From Arthrobacter pascens (GTDB lineage: Bacteria > Actinomycetota > Actinomycetes > Actinomycetales > Micrococcaceae): a DNA stretch of 64,000 nucleotides. The notes under the pieces were generated by a model. The model saw only the letters and a list, made by a program, of their open reading frames with translations, searched no databases and had not been told where the DNA came from. Location: the NCBI RefSeq assembly GCF_030816475.1, contig NZ_JAUSXF010000001.1, positions 3,410,001 through 3,474,000 of the forward strand, read 5' to 3'. Shown here piece after piece: positions 33,960-42,876 of this stretch; positions within the stretch are counted from its first letter, which is position 1; each line of letters opens with the position of its first letter. Made by a program: the position numbers and the translations under genes.

Positions 33960-34705
33960 CCCACACCGCGCACTGTCTGCAGCCAGCGGGGACGCTGGGG
34001 CGAATCCCCCAGCTTTTTGCGCAGATTTCCCATGTGGACTTCCACGGAACGTTCATCCGCTTCGCTGATGTAACTGCCGACGTCGTAATCCTCGTCGCGC
34101 AGGCGCCGCACCAGGTCCGATTTGGTCCGGACCGTTCGCCCTGCTTCCAGGAGGGCGTACAGCAGTTCAAACTCCGTCCGGGTCAGATTCAGTTCCTGGC
34201 CGTCCACCGCCACGGAACGCGACGCATAGCTAAGGGCTAGACCGTTATGGATGTAGTTTCCGCTCCCCTTGGTGGCCTTTCCGACCTCAGGAGCAGCCTC
34301 AGTGACTCCGGATTGCGGGGCGGGGTCCGGGACCAAGCGCGGCCGGCGCATCATGGCTGCCACCCGCGCCCTCAGTTCCCGGGGCCGGAAGGGCTTAGTG
34401 AGGTAATCATCAGCGCCCGATTCCAGGCCGATCAGCGTGTCCAGTTCGTCGGCCCGGGCGGTCAGCATCACGATGTAGGCATCAGAAAACTCGCGGATCT
34501 GCCGCGACACCTCGAAGCCGTCAATGTCCGGCAATCCCAGATCGAGGGTTATCACGTCGGGGTTCAGGTTCTTGGCCGCTAGAACCCCCTCGGCACCGCT
34601 GGCGGCGACAGTGACCTGAAAGCCCGCCTGGCTCAGCACGGTCCGTACCAATTCCCGGATATCCTGATCGTCCTCGATCACGAGCCCCACACGTGCTTCA
34701 CTCAT
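33932..34705 (-). CDS. Two-component response regulator, OmpR/PhoB family
   Basis: A 257-residue regulator. Receiver domain: acidic pocket E11/D12/D13 (VIEDDQDIREL), phospho-acceptor D55 (ITLDLGLPDIDG), T82 and K104 (YLTKPFRPRE). A linker of about 35 residues leads to the winged-helix DNA-binding domain (LNLTRTEFELLYALLEAG, then VEVHMGNLRKKLG and TVRGVGYRLAP). Divergent from the sensor kinase gene with a 99-bp spacer, and convergent with the HPt-like gene. TATACT at 34739-34744 may be its -10. Confidence 0.95.
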   Translation of the reverse strand: MSEARVGLVIEDDQDIRELVRTVLSQAGFQVTVAASGAEGVLAAKNLNPDVITLDLGLPDIDGFEVSRQIREFSDAYIVMLTARADELDTLIGLESGADDYLTKPFRPRELRARVAAMMRRPRLVPDPAPQSGVTEAAPEVGKATKGSGNYIHNGLALSYASRSVAVDGQELNLTRTEFELLYALLEAGRTVRTKSDLVRRLRDEDYDVGSYISEADERSVEVHMGNLRKKLGDSPQRPRWLQTVRGVGYRLAPEER

Positions 34706-34804
34706 CGCAGCCCCCTCAGCCAGCCCTACCCGTCAGAAGTATAGCTCGCTGCCGATATCCTGCTGGTATGCCTCTCAACTATCCGGCCGCCCAGGCACCC
34801 CACC

Positions 34805-36460
34805 ATGACTGAGCCCGCTGCCTGGGCCTCCGGCAGGCTGAGGTTCTTCCGCCGCCAGTTCCACGAATACCGGCTGACGGACAGGGTGGCGTTGAGCCAG
34901 ATGCCCCTTTTCGTCACCACGGTGCTGACCGCCGTCCTCGTCGCGGCGTTCTTCCCCGAGAGCATGCGCAACCCGCTGTTTGTCGTTTTCCTTATCTCAC
35001 AGCTTGCCATCATGGTGCTTTGCTATGCGGTGCCGTGGGAGCGCCTGCCGTACACCAGCTTCCTGGTGCTGCCGCTCCTGGATTTCATCTCGATCGCGCT
35101 CGGCAGGGAGGGCGGACAGGAAGGGCTGACAGGCATCAGCCTGCTCGCTGTTTTCCCGGTGATCTGGCTCTGCGCTTCCGGTTACTACCCGCGCACTGCC
35201 CTGTGGCTTTCCTTCCTTGCCCCGCTTGCAATCATTTGGGTACCACTGTTCATCCGGGGTGACGTGTCGGGGCCCAGCTTGTCGCGTTCCCTGCTGCTGC
35301 CCGTGATGATGCTGGGGATAGGCGTGTCCGTCAGTGTGCTGACCATGAGCATGACGCGGCAGCAACAAGCCCTGGAGGAAAAGGACCAGCAGCTTCTGGA
35401 CAGCCTTCGCAGCAGCAAGAGGCACGAATCACTGCTGAATACGATCCTGGACACGGTCCACCTGGGCGTCCTTGCCATCGACAGCGACGGTCATGACATC
35501 CTGATGAACCGGAAGCAGCGCGCCAACCATGAACTCGCCACCCCCAAGGACGTCAACGATCCGAACGAGTCCCAGCTGCTGGTGTTCAAGGGCGATCGCA
35601 CGACGCCGGTCCCGGTGGAAGAACGGCCCGTCCGCCGGGCGGTGCTGGGCGAGACCTTCACGGACTACCTCGTCTGGTTGGGTTCCGGGAATGAACAGCG
35701 AGCCATCACCACTACGGCGCGCGCCATGAAGGACCCCGACGGCGGGTTCGCCGGTTCAGTTGTCGTCTTCAGCGACGTGACGGATCTGGTGAACGCCCTC
35801 GCAGCCAAGGATGACTTCGTCTCCAACGTGTCACACGAATTCCGGACACCCCTAACCTCCATCCTGGGTTATGTGGAGATTCTGCTGGATGACGAACTCG
35901 ACGGGCACCAGCGGCACGCCCTGGAGATCATCCGGCGCAACTCCGAGCGGCTGCTCACCCTGGTCTCTGATCTGCTCGCCAGCAGGAACGGGCAGCTGAT
36001 CGTCACGCCCCAGGCCGTTGATGTGGCTGAACTGGTCCGCGCGAGCGTGTCGGCGGCACTGCCCAAGGCCGCGGCGTCGCGCGTGGCCCTGCAGGCTGCC
36101 ACGCCTGAACGCCTGGATGCCCACGTGGACGCGGCACGCATCTCCCAGGTCCTGGACAACCTGGTCTCCAATGCCATCAAATACTCACCCGATGGCGGCA
36201 ATGTGCTGGTATCCCTCGAGGAAGGGGACGGCCGCCTCACCTGCCGGGTCAGGGATACCGGTATGGGCATGAGCGCCGATGACCAGGCGGAAGTCTTCAC
36301 CAAGTTCTTCCGCACCAGCAGCGTCCGCCAGACAAACATTCCCGGAGTGGGCCTGGGCCTGCCCATCAGCAAGGCCATTGTGGAGGCCCACGGCGGCACG
36401 ATCGAAGTGGACAGTGCGTTAGGCCAAGGCTCCACATTTACCTTCCAGGTCCCGGTCTAG
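34805..36460 (+). CDS. PAS-containing sensor histidine kinase
   Basis: Membrane sensor kinase of 551 residues. About six N-terminal hydrophobic helices (for example MPLFVTTVLTAVLVAAFF, NPLFVVFLISQLAIMVLCYA, LLLPVMMLGIGVSVSVLTMS) form an integral sensor. A PAS domain follows (LLNTILDTVHLGVLAIDSDG). Then come the HisKA H-box VSNVSHEFRTPLTSILGY with His344, N-box NLVSNAIKYS, G1 DTGMGM and G2 GVGLGLPI. No extracytoplasmic loop is large, so it may sense the membrane or an internal signal. Partner regulator is the divergent 33932-34705 gene. Confidence 0.95.
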   Translation: MTEPAAWASGRLRFFRRQFHEYRLTDRVALSQMPLFVTTVLTAVLVAAFFPESMRNPLFVVFLISQLAIMVLCYAVPWERLPYTSFLVLPLLDFISIALGREGGQEGLTGISLLAVFPVIWLCASGYYPRTALWLSFLAPLAIIWVPLFIRGDVSGPSLSRSLLLPVMMLGIGVSVSVLTMSMTRQQQALEEKDQQLLDSLRSSKRHESLLNTILDTVHLGVLAIDSDGHDILMNRKQRANHELATPKDVNDPNESQLLVFKGDRTTPVPVEERPVRRAVLGETFTDYLVWLGSGNEQRAITTTARAMKDPDGGFAGSVVVFSDVTDLVNALAAKDDFVSNVSHEFRTPLTSILGYVEILLDDELDGHQRHALEIIRRNSERLLTLVSDLLASRNGQLIVTPQAVDVAELVRASVSAALPKAAASRVALQAATPERLDAHVDAARISQVLDNLVSNAIKYSPDGGNVLVSLEEGDGRLTCRVRDTGMGMSADDQAEVFTKFFRTSSVRQTNIPGVGLGLPISKAIVEAHGGTIEVDSALGQGSTFTFQVPV

Positions 36461-36468
36461 GCACAAAC

Positions 36469-37719
36469 TCAATCTGAGCGTGCTTGGCGGAGCACGTCGC
36501 CCCAGGACTGCCCGGCGAGTTCCGCGACGGAAGCCAGGATCTCCGACGGCGGGCGGGACAGGTCCAGCGGAAACTCAACGATGTCAATGTCGGTATTAAG
36601 GATCCGCCTCAGCTTCACCTCGCCCGCGCCTGCGTAAATAAGCCAGGCGGTGGGCACCCGCAAGGCGGTACAGTGCGCCAATATCTGGTAATGGTCGGCA
36701 GTGAGGGACCCGCCCAGATCGGAAGCGGCCTTGTACTTCGTGTTGTAGACCACCACCGGGCGGCCGCCCAGCAGCTGCACGGCGTCCGGGTTCACTGAGA
36801 GACGGTCGGAATCCCGGACTGCCTCACTCAGGAGGGCGTTGTACCGCAAGCGGAGCTCACCGGGATACGCGGCCATGGCTTCCCCGAGGGCGATCCCCAC
36901 AAAATCCTGGAACACCTTGGCCATGTCCACCACGAACGATGCCGTCTGCTGGCGGCCTTCCCCGGCTTCGGCGGAGGAATTGCGCAGGATCAGCTCCGCC
37001 AGGCGCAGCACGGCCTGATAGCGGACGTTCATCCGGCTGGGTGTCCACGGCGGCAGCGGAGCCCCGGCGGGAAGGCGGGTAACGGCGTCGAGCTTTCCCT
37101 TGAGCTGGCGGAGGCGGCTCAAGACCTCGGGCCGCACCCGCGGCACCTGGCCCATGCGTTCCAGCGCGGCACGAAGGATCCGGTTTTCGGCAATGTCCTC
37201 GGTGAATTCGTCATAGGACACTTCCAACGGCACCAGCATGCCGGGACGGCGGGAGATCTGGTCCGAGATGCGGATCCTCCCCTTGACGGTGCGGAGTGAC
37301 TCGTCCACGTTGAGGTAGCCCTGCATTACGCCCCGGCCCAAGGCACGTTCGGCGAGTTGTGCCAACGACTCGGCCAGCGCGCTCCAGAGTTCCCGGTCTT
37401 CGACGGCCGCGACTGAATCTGGCCGGAAGCCTTGGTTGCCGGCATAGCTAAGGAGGAACAGGAGCCGGCTGAGCCCGAGCCGGTCCTTCGGCCTGACGTC
37501 CAGTTGCACGCTGGCCGTCCGGACCGAACCCACCTTGCCCACGGGCTCGATCCGGTACAGGCCCATGCCCATCGGGGACGCCTTGGCCAGGCCGCTCGTG
37601 TTCAGGAACGCGGCGCTGGCGGCGTCCAGCTTCTCCACGATTCCGCCGGACAGCTCGTCCAGGACCACATGCCGAATACCCGGCGCCGTGCTGGTCCCCT
37701 GTGGGCTACCCCGCCGCAA
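36469..37719 (-). CDS. mcrC: McrC-like component of a McrBC type IV restriction system
   Basis: McrC family protein of about 416 residues with a C-terminal PD-(D/E)XK nuclease. Seen are LDVRPKDRLGLSRLLFLLSY, the VKGRIRISDQISRRPGM region, AENRILRAALERM, and the nuclease motif LSVNPDAVQLLGG...VVVYNTKYKA (D-x(n)-TKYK). It provides the cleavage activity and stimulates McrB. The start is uncertain: TTG 37719 overlaps the mcrB end and would be coupled; GTG 37668 is the alternative. It lies downstream of mcrB in one operon. Confidence 0.88.
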   Translation of the reverse strand: MRRGSPQGTSTAPGIRHVVLDELSGGIVEKLDAASAAFLNTSGLAKASPMGMGLYRIEPVGKVGSVRTASVQLDVRPKDRLGLSRLLFLLSYAGNQGFRPDSVAAVEDRELWSALAESLAQLAERALGRGVMQGYLNVDESLRTVKGRIRISDQISRRPGMLVPLEVSYDEFTEDIAENRILRAALERMGQVPRVRPEVLSRLRQLKGKLDAVTRLPAGAPLPPWTPSRMNVRYQAVLRLAELILRNSSAEAGEGRQQTASFVVDMAKVFQDFVGIALGEAMAAYPGELRLRYNALLSEAVRDSDRLSVNPDAVQLLGGRPVVVYNTKYKAASDLGGSLTADHYQILAHCTALRVPTAWLIYAGAGEVKLRRILNTDIDIVEFPLDLSRPPSEILASVAELAGQSWGDVLRQARSD

Positions 37720-39937
37720 CGCGTCCCAGCAACTGGTCCAGCCCGAAGCGCTCCTCAAGCTGTGCCCGGGTCAGCTGGCCGTGATAGTGCTCCTCCAGCA
37801 GCGGCATCAGCTCATACTTCCAGATCCGCCGCAGGCCGCCCGGTGTCTGCGCCGCCGGCTTCATGAAGTACGAGGGTCCGATCATCAGGTCCCTGTCCCA
37901 TTCGTCAATGGCCGCGTTCAGCGCGTCGAGCAGCAGTGCCGGCGTCGTATCGAGTTGCCGGGCCTGCAGGAAACGCAGCAGCGAACCCTTCACCGGTTCT
38001 GTTTGCGGGTGCAGCTCGATGAAGGCGAAGCGCCGGCGGATGGCGGCATCCATCATGGCGATGGACCGGTCCGCGGTGTTCATGGTGCCGATGATGTAAA
38101 GGTTGTCCGGCAGCGTGAACGGCTCATTGGGGCTGTACTGCAGGTAGATCCGGTCATCGCGGTATTCCAGCAGGAAGTAGAGCTCGCCGAACACCTTGGC
38201 CAGGTTGGCACGGTTCATCTCGTCGATGATGAGGAAGTAGGGCTTATTTTCGTTGCCGGGCTTGGCGGCTTCCTCGGCCAGCCTGCGCAGCGGCCCGGCC
38301 ACCAGCTTGAAGGACACCTGGCCTTCGTCCGTCTTGTCCGGCCGGTAACCCTCGAAGAAGTCCTCATAGGCGTACGACGGGTGGAACTGGACGAGTTTCA
38401 CCCGCTCGTCGGTGCTGTCATTGGCGAGTTCGGCGGCGAGGTGCTTGGCCAGGTAGGTCTTGCCGGTTCCGGGCGGACCGTAGAGGACCAGCTGGCGGTT
38501 CTCCTCGAGCAGTTCGGCGATCTCCTGCAGCGGCTCAAGGTCCATGTGGAGGGAATCCGCGAATTCGCGGGTGAGCGTCCGGAAGCCCTCCTGGACAGGT
38601 GGGACGACGGCGGCAGAGTCGCCGGCGTCGTCGTCTTCCGGTTCCGCCTCGACCGGAAGGAGAGCCTGGAGGGCCTGGACTACCCGCGTGACGTCCACGA
38701 CGATACCGGGGGTGGCAAGCTGGCGCTGGACGTGCCGCGGCAGGTCAGTAGTGGTGTGGCCTTCGTCGAACCAGCGCACCTTGCGCCGCATCCGCCGGTT
38801 GTCTTCGTTGTGTTCAGGTTCGCCCAGCACGACGCCGAGGCGGACACTGCCGGAGTGCTGGTAAAGCACAAGGTCGCCGGGCTTCATGACAGTCAGGAAG
38901 GCAAACACCGCCGTCTTGGTGTCCTCGCGCTCCACGTACCCCAGGTGTTTGTAGTCCTCATCCACGGCGTGCTGCACCAGCCCGGCAGTCACGCCGGGGT
39001 CGAGCAGGCGGAGGTGTTCGACGTCGAGGGTCACCATTTCCTCGCCCTGCCACGCCGTGAGCAGCTCGGTGTTGTCGCTGTGCGTCCGCAGCAGCCAGGC
39101 GCGACGGCCGGGATCGCCCACTTTGCGCCACTGGCTCACCAGCTGGCGCGAGTACCAGTCGATACGCTGCCCGGCCTGTTCATCGAGGTGCCGGCGGATG
39201 CGGTGGATGTCAGCCGTGATGTCCTCGTCGCTGTCACCCCTGGCCCCGCCCACCAGCGAGGCGAAGGCATCGCGGATTTCCTGGCGCTCGACGTCGGCCA
39301 CCACTGGCTCGAAGTAGCTGGGCCAGGCAAGGTACTCGATGCTGCGGCGGATCGCGGGCTGGTCGCCGGGAGTGCCCGACGCGAGCTCGTGGAACTTCAG
39401 GGGGTCCTTCAGCGCGTTCGTGACGGCTGACGGGATCTGCTGGTCGACGTGCTGAACGAACCGGCACAGCCATTTGAGATGGTCCCAGATGGTCCAGTTG
39501 AATTCGGCCGTACGGTCCCGGATTACACCGTGGTCCGTCATGCCTTTGTAGAGTTCCTCGGGCAGTTCCAGCGGCGGCTCCAGCCAGGACGCTGCCTCCG
39601 CCACCCGGGCACGTTTGACCTTGAGTGACTTGACTTCGTGGGCCAGCGGCAATGACTGCAGGAAGAGCAGTTCGACGGCCAGCTGCTTAGCCGCTCGCGA
39701 CGCATCCTGGAGGTTCTCCCGGAGGTTGGTCATCATCGGCGCTTTCGGGTCCGATACACCCCGATCCAGGTGCCCCAGCAGCTCGGCCGCTGCCTCTGCA
39801 GTCCATGTGAGGGTCCGGTCGTCCAACGCCGACGGTTTGCCCTGCAGCCCCGGCCCGAGCACAAACCAGGCCGCGTCTTCAATCTCCCGGGAGATACCGA
39901 GGGCGCGGGTCATGGAAGTTTTTGGGGCAAGGGTCAT
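37706..39937 (-). CDS. mcrB: McrB-like AAA+ GTPase of a type IV restriction system
   Basis: Protein of 743 residues. The C-terminal AAA+ motor has Walker A YGPPGTGKT (487-494), Walker B FLIIDEMNRANLAKVFGELY and the McrB signature GTMNTADRSIAMMDAAIRRR. The N-terminus (1-270) is mostly helical, and residues about 280-420 include VMKPGDLVLYQHSGSVRLGV, which looks like an EVE/PUA-like module that could read a modified base. McrBC cuts DNA carrying 5-methylcytosine or other modified cytosines. A TAAATT -10 ends 6 nt before ATG 39937, suggesting a leaderless transcript. Confidence 0.92.
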   Translation of the reverse strand: MTLAPKTSMTRALGISREIEDAAWFVLGPGLQGKPSALDDRTLTWTAEAAAELLGHLDRGVSDPKAPMMTNLRENLQDASRAAKQLAVELLFLQSLPLAHEVKSLKVKRARVAEAASWLEPPLELPEELYKGMTDHGVIRDRTAEFNWTIWDHLKWLCRFVQHVDQQIPSAVTNALKDPLKFHELASGTPGDQPAIRRSIEYLAWPSYFEPVVADVERQEIRDAFASLVGGARGDSDEDITADIHRIRRHLDEQAGQRIDWYSRQLVSQWRKVGDPGRRAWLLRTHSDNTELLTAWQGEEMVTLDVEHLRLLDPGVTAGLVQHAVDEDYKHLGYVEREDTKTAVFAFLTVMKPGDLVLYQHSGSVRLGVVLGEPEHNEDNRRMRRKVRWFDEGHTTTDLPRHVQRQLATPGIVVDVTRVVQALQALLPVEAEPEDDDAGDSAAVVPPVQEGFRTLTREFADSLHMDLEPLQEIAELLEENRQLVLYGPPGTGKTYLAKHLAAELANDSTDERVKLVQFHPSYAYEDFFEGYRPDKTDEGQVSFKLVAGPLRRLAEEAAKPGNENKPYFLIIDEMNRANLAKVFGELYFLLEYRDDRIYLQYSPNEPFTLPDNLYIIGTMNTADRSIAMMDAAIRRRFAFIELHPQTEPVKGSLLRFLQARQLDTTPALLLDALNAAIDEWDRDLMIGPSYFMKPAAQTPGGLRRIWKYELMPLLEEHYHGQLTRAQLEERFGLDQLLGRVAAG

Positions 39938-40010
39938 GGATCAAATTTACAGGCTCAAACTGGACGTCCGCTCCAAAACGGTGGATGGGCCCGGGCAGCT
40001 ACCCGACTGC

Positions 40011-40244
40011 TTACCCTGCCTCGGCTGGCTTCTTGCGGCCAAAAACGAAGTAGCCCATTGGTCCAATGAAATTAATTAATGCAGCCAGCCGCCAGGCCGC
40101 CTTCGGCCCGTTGATGAGCTCCGCCGGACGCCGCGAAATGTCCCGCTGGGCGGCCAGCATGAGCGACACTTGCGCAATGCCGACAGCCACGACCCCCGCC
40201 CGTGCCGCCGGCGGCATTTCCTTCCAGGTCTTCTTCTTGGCCAT
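40011..40244 (-). CDS. Small PLDc_N-domain-like membrane protein
   Basis: A 77-residue protein with two hydrophobic helices: AGVVAVGIAQVSLMLA and AWRLAALINFIGPMGYFVFG. The C-terminal WRLAALINFIGPMGYFVFGR block is the PLDc_N motif also found at the N-terminus of cardiolipin synthases. Stand-alone forms are common in actinobacteria and have no known role. RBS ahead of ATG 40244 is AAGGAG-like. Located between the mcrB start and the thioesterase. Confidence 0.85.
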   Translation of the reverse strand: MAKKKTWKEMPPAARAGVVAVGIAQVSLMLAAQRDISRRPAELINGPKAAWRLAALINFIGPMGYFVFGRKKPAEAG

Positions 40245-40336
40245 GGTGAACGCTCCTTAGTCCAGGTTCTTAGTTTCGGGTCTGTGGCCTGCCGGTGCAA
40301 GGGCTCAACGAATGCCGGCTCACACCCGAGGCCGGC

Positions 40337-40828
40337 TCACACTGCGAACGGTGCGATCCGCTCCTTTTGCTCAGGGGTCAGGCGGCGCACCCTGCCGGTG
40401 GCCTCATCCACAAACGCCAGGTGGCTGCTGGCCCTGACGCAGTCCTCCCGTGTGACCGGGTCCTGTACGAGGTAATGGATGTCGAAGCTGGCGCCCTTGA
40501 CGGCGCCGATCCATACCTGGACGACTGCCGGAACGTTCCGGTACTCCAGGGTCCTGACGTAGCGGATCTTGTGGTCCACCACCAGGGCGAGGGTGCCCTC
40601 CGGGACGTCGTTGAAGAGCGACACTTCGGGCTCGATGCCGGGCAGCCCGGCACCCCGGGGCGGTCCGAACGCTGCGATCCGTGCTTCTTCGAGCATGCGG
40701 ACAATCTGCACGTTATTGATGTGCCCGTAGGCGTCCATGTCCCCCCAGCGCATCGGAACCAGGACCTCGATGCGCCGGTGATTTGCGCCGTCTCCCGTCC
40801 CGCCGGACGCCGAGCCCTGCCCGCTCAG
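40337..40828 (-). CDS. Acyl-CoA thioesterase (4HBT hotdog), probable CTG start
   Basis: Hotdog-fold thioesterase with family motif MRWGDMDAYGHINNVQIVRM (catalytic Asp), then LEEARIAAFG and YRNVPAVVQVWIGAVKG. The first ATG in frame (40753) would cut away the strand RRIEVLVP that precedes MRWGDMD in this family. The frame is open further up and no ATG, GTG or TTG exists there, but CTG 40828 overlaps the preceding ABC gene stop as CTGA, exactly where a coupled start is expected. I therefore annotate 163 residues from CTG. The shorter 138-residue form remains possible. Confidence 0.75.
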   Translation of the reverse strand: MSGQGSASGGTGDGANHRRIEVLVPMRWGDMDAYGHINNVQIVRMLEEARIAAFGPPRGAGLPGIEPEVSLFNDVPEGTLALVVDHKIRYVRTLEYRNVPAVVQVWIGAVKGASFDIHYLVQDPVTREDCVRASSHLAFVDEATGRVRRLTPEQKERIAPFAV

Positions 40829-42876
40829 CTGTGCACCGCCGTCGAATCATCCACAGTGGTTTCTTCGACGTTGGCACCGGAGAACTGGGACATGTAGAGG
40901 CGGTAGTAGGCCCCTCTAGCCGCGAGCAGCGTCTTGTGGTTGCCCTGTTCCACGATCTTGCCGTTCTCCATCACCAGGATGGTGTCGGCGTCACGGATGG
41001 TGGACAGGCGGTGGGCAATCACAAAGCTGGTGCGGTCCGTGCGAAGCGCGGCCATGGCCTTCTGCACCAGGAGTTCCGTCCGGGTGTCCACGGAACTGGT
41101 GGCCTCGTCCAGGATGAGCAGTGACGGACTGGCCACGAAGGCCCTCGCGATGGTGATGAGCTGTTTTTCACCGGCGCTGACGTTGTTGCCTTCCTCGTCG
41201 ATCACGGTGTTGTAGCCGTCCGGCAGGCCGCGCACGAAGCGGTCCACAAAGGTGGCCTTGGCGGCTGCCATGACTTGTTCCTCCGTGGCGTCCAGCTTGC
41301 CGTAGCGGATGTTGTCGTAGATGGAACCGCCGAAGAGCCAGGCGTCCTGCAGTACCATGCCCACCTTGGCCCTGAGCTCGGCCCTGCTCAGGTGGGTGAC
41401 GTCCACCCCGTCCACCGTGATGGATCCGGAGTTGAGCTCGTAGAAGCGCATCACCAGGTTGACCAGGGTGGTTTTGCCGGCGCCGGTGGGCCCGACGATG
41501 GCAACGGTGTGCCCGGGCTCCGCAGTGAAGGAGAGGTTCTCGATCAGGGGCTTGTCCTCGGTGTAGCTGAAGGTGACGTCCCTGAATTCCACGTGCCCGT
41601 CCGTCTTGGCCGGCAGGTGCTCCGTGGCGGTCTCGGGGTCCTGCTCATCGGCATCCAGGAACTCGAACACCCGCTCCGAGGAGGCCACACCGGACTGCAG
41701 CATGTTCGCCATGCCCGCCATCTGCCCCAACGGCTGCGTGAACTCGCGGGAGTACTGGATGAAGGCAGTGGCATCACCCAGGGACATGGAGCCCGAAGCC
41801 ACGCGCAGGCCGCCGACCACGGCGATGCCCACGTAGCTGAGGTAGGAGACGAACTGCATCACCGGGAAGATGATGCCGGACACGAACTGGGCCCCGAAGC
41901 TGGCCTTGTACAGGGCTTCATTGCGCTCTTCGAACCGCTCCAGCATGTCGGCGTCACGGCCGAACACCCGGACCAGATCATGTCCCGAGAAGGATTCCTC
42001 GATCTGCCCGTTCAGCGCACCGGTGTTCTTCCACTGCGCGGCGAAAAGCTTCTGGCTGCGGGAGCCGATCATGCCTGCCGCGACACCTGACAGCGGAAGG
42101 GCTATCAGGGCGATCAGGGCGAGCTGCCACGAAACGATGAACATCATGATCACGATGCCGATGACCGACAGGACCGAACTGATCAGCTGCGCGAAGGCCT
42201 GCTGGAGGGCCTGCTGGACGTTGTCGACGTCGTTCGTCACCCGTGAGAGGACGTCGCCGCGCTGGCGGGTGTCGAAGTAGTTCAACGGCAGCCGGTTCAG
42301 TTTCTTTTCGGTGTCGTCCCGGAGCCGCCGGATCACCTTCATGACGATGCGGTTCAGGACATAGCCCTGGAGCCAGAGGAAGATGTTCGCCACGAAGTAC
42401 ATCAGCAGCACGATGGAGATCAGGACTGTGAGCTTCTGGAAATTGATCCCGGTGCCGGGCACCAGTTCCATCCGCGAGATCATGTCAGCAAGATTCTCCT
42501 GGCCCTGCTGACGCAGGCCGGCAACGAACTCGTCCTTGCTGGCGCCGGCCGGCAGCTGTTTGCCCACCACCCCGCCGAAGATGACATCCATTGCCTGGCC
42601 CAGGATCTTGGGGGCGATGACGTTCAGGACAACGGAGACCACCACCAGTGCCACCACGGCGTAGATGCCCAGTGCCTCGGGCTTCAGGAGACCCATCAGC
42701 CGCTTGGCAGAGGGCCAGAAGTGTTCTGCCTTTTTGGCCGGCATGCCGCCGAACATGTCGCCGTCCGCCTCCGAGGGTTTGTATTCCTCCTCGACGAAAT
42801 CGTCGTCCTCCAGGATCTCGGTTGGCGTTGCTGCTGTTTCCTCAGCCGTGGTCGAGTCCTTTTTGTGGCCGCTCAT
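40825..42876 (-). CDS. ABC exporter subunit (ATP-binding/permease), second half of heterodimer
   Basis: A 683-residue half-transporter. An acidic N-terminal extension precedes six membrane helices (for example LGIYAVVALVVVSVVLNVIA). The nucleotide-binding domain has Walker A GPTGAGKT, Walker B LLILDEATSSVD with the catalytic Glu, and the altered signature VSAGEKQL in place of LSGGQ. ATG 42876 overlaps the partner stop (ATGA). Pairing with 42873-44606 gives an asymmetric exporter of the TM287/288 or BmrCD kind; substrate could be a drug, lipid or peptide. Confidence 0.92.
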   Translation of the reverse strand: MSGHKKDSTTAEETAATPTEILEDDDFVEEEYKPSEADGDMFGGMPAKKAEHFWPSAKRLMGLLKPEALGIYAVVALVVVSVVLNVIAPKILGQAMDVIFGGVVGKQLPAGASKDEFVAGLRQQGQENLADMISRMELVPGTGINFQKLTVLISIVLLMYFVANIFLWLQGYVLNRIVMKVIRRLRDDTEKKLNRLPLNYFDTRQRGDVLSRVTNDVDNVQQALQQAFAQLISSVLSVIGIVIMMFIVSWQLALIALIALPLSGVAAGMIGSRSQKLFAAQWKNTGALNGQIEESFSGHDLVRVFGRDADMLERFEERNEALYKASFGAQFVSGIIFPVMQFVSYLSYVGIAVVGGLRVASGSMSLGDATAFIQYSREFTQPLGQMAGMANMLQSGVASSERVFEFLDADEQDPETATEHLPAKTDGHVEFRDVTFSYTEDKPLIENLSFTAEPGHTVAIVGPTGAGKTTLVNLVMRFYELNSGSITVDGVDVTHLSRAELRAKVGMVLQDAWLFGGSIYDNIRYGKLDATEEQVMAAAKATFVDRFVRGLPDGYNTVIDEEGNNVSAGEKQLITIARAFVASPSLLILDEATSSVDTRTELLVQKAMAALRTDRTSFVIAHRLSTIRDADTILVMENGKIVEQGNHKTLLAARGAYYRLYMSQFSGANVEETTVDDSTAVHS

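Noticed and set aside
37535..39430. A 631-codon open frame on the plus strand opposite mcrB
   Set aside because: It lies entirely antisense to a well-supported gene, has no family-like motifs and arises from GC-rich third positions.
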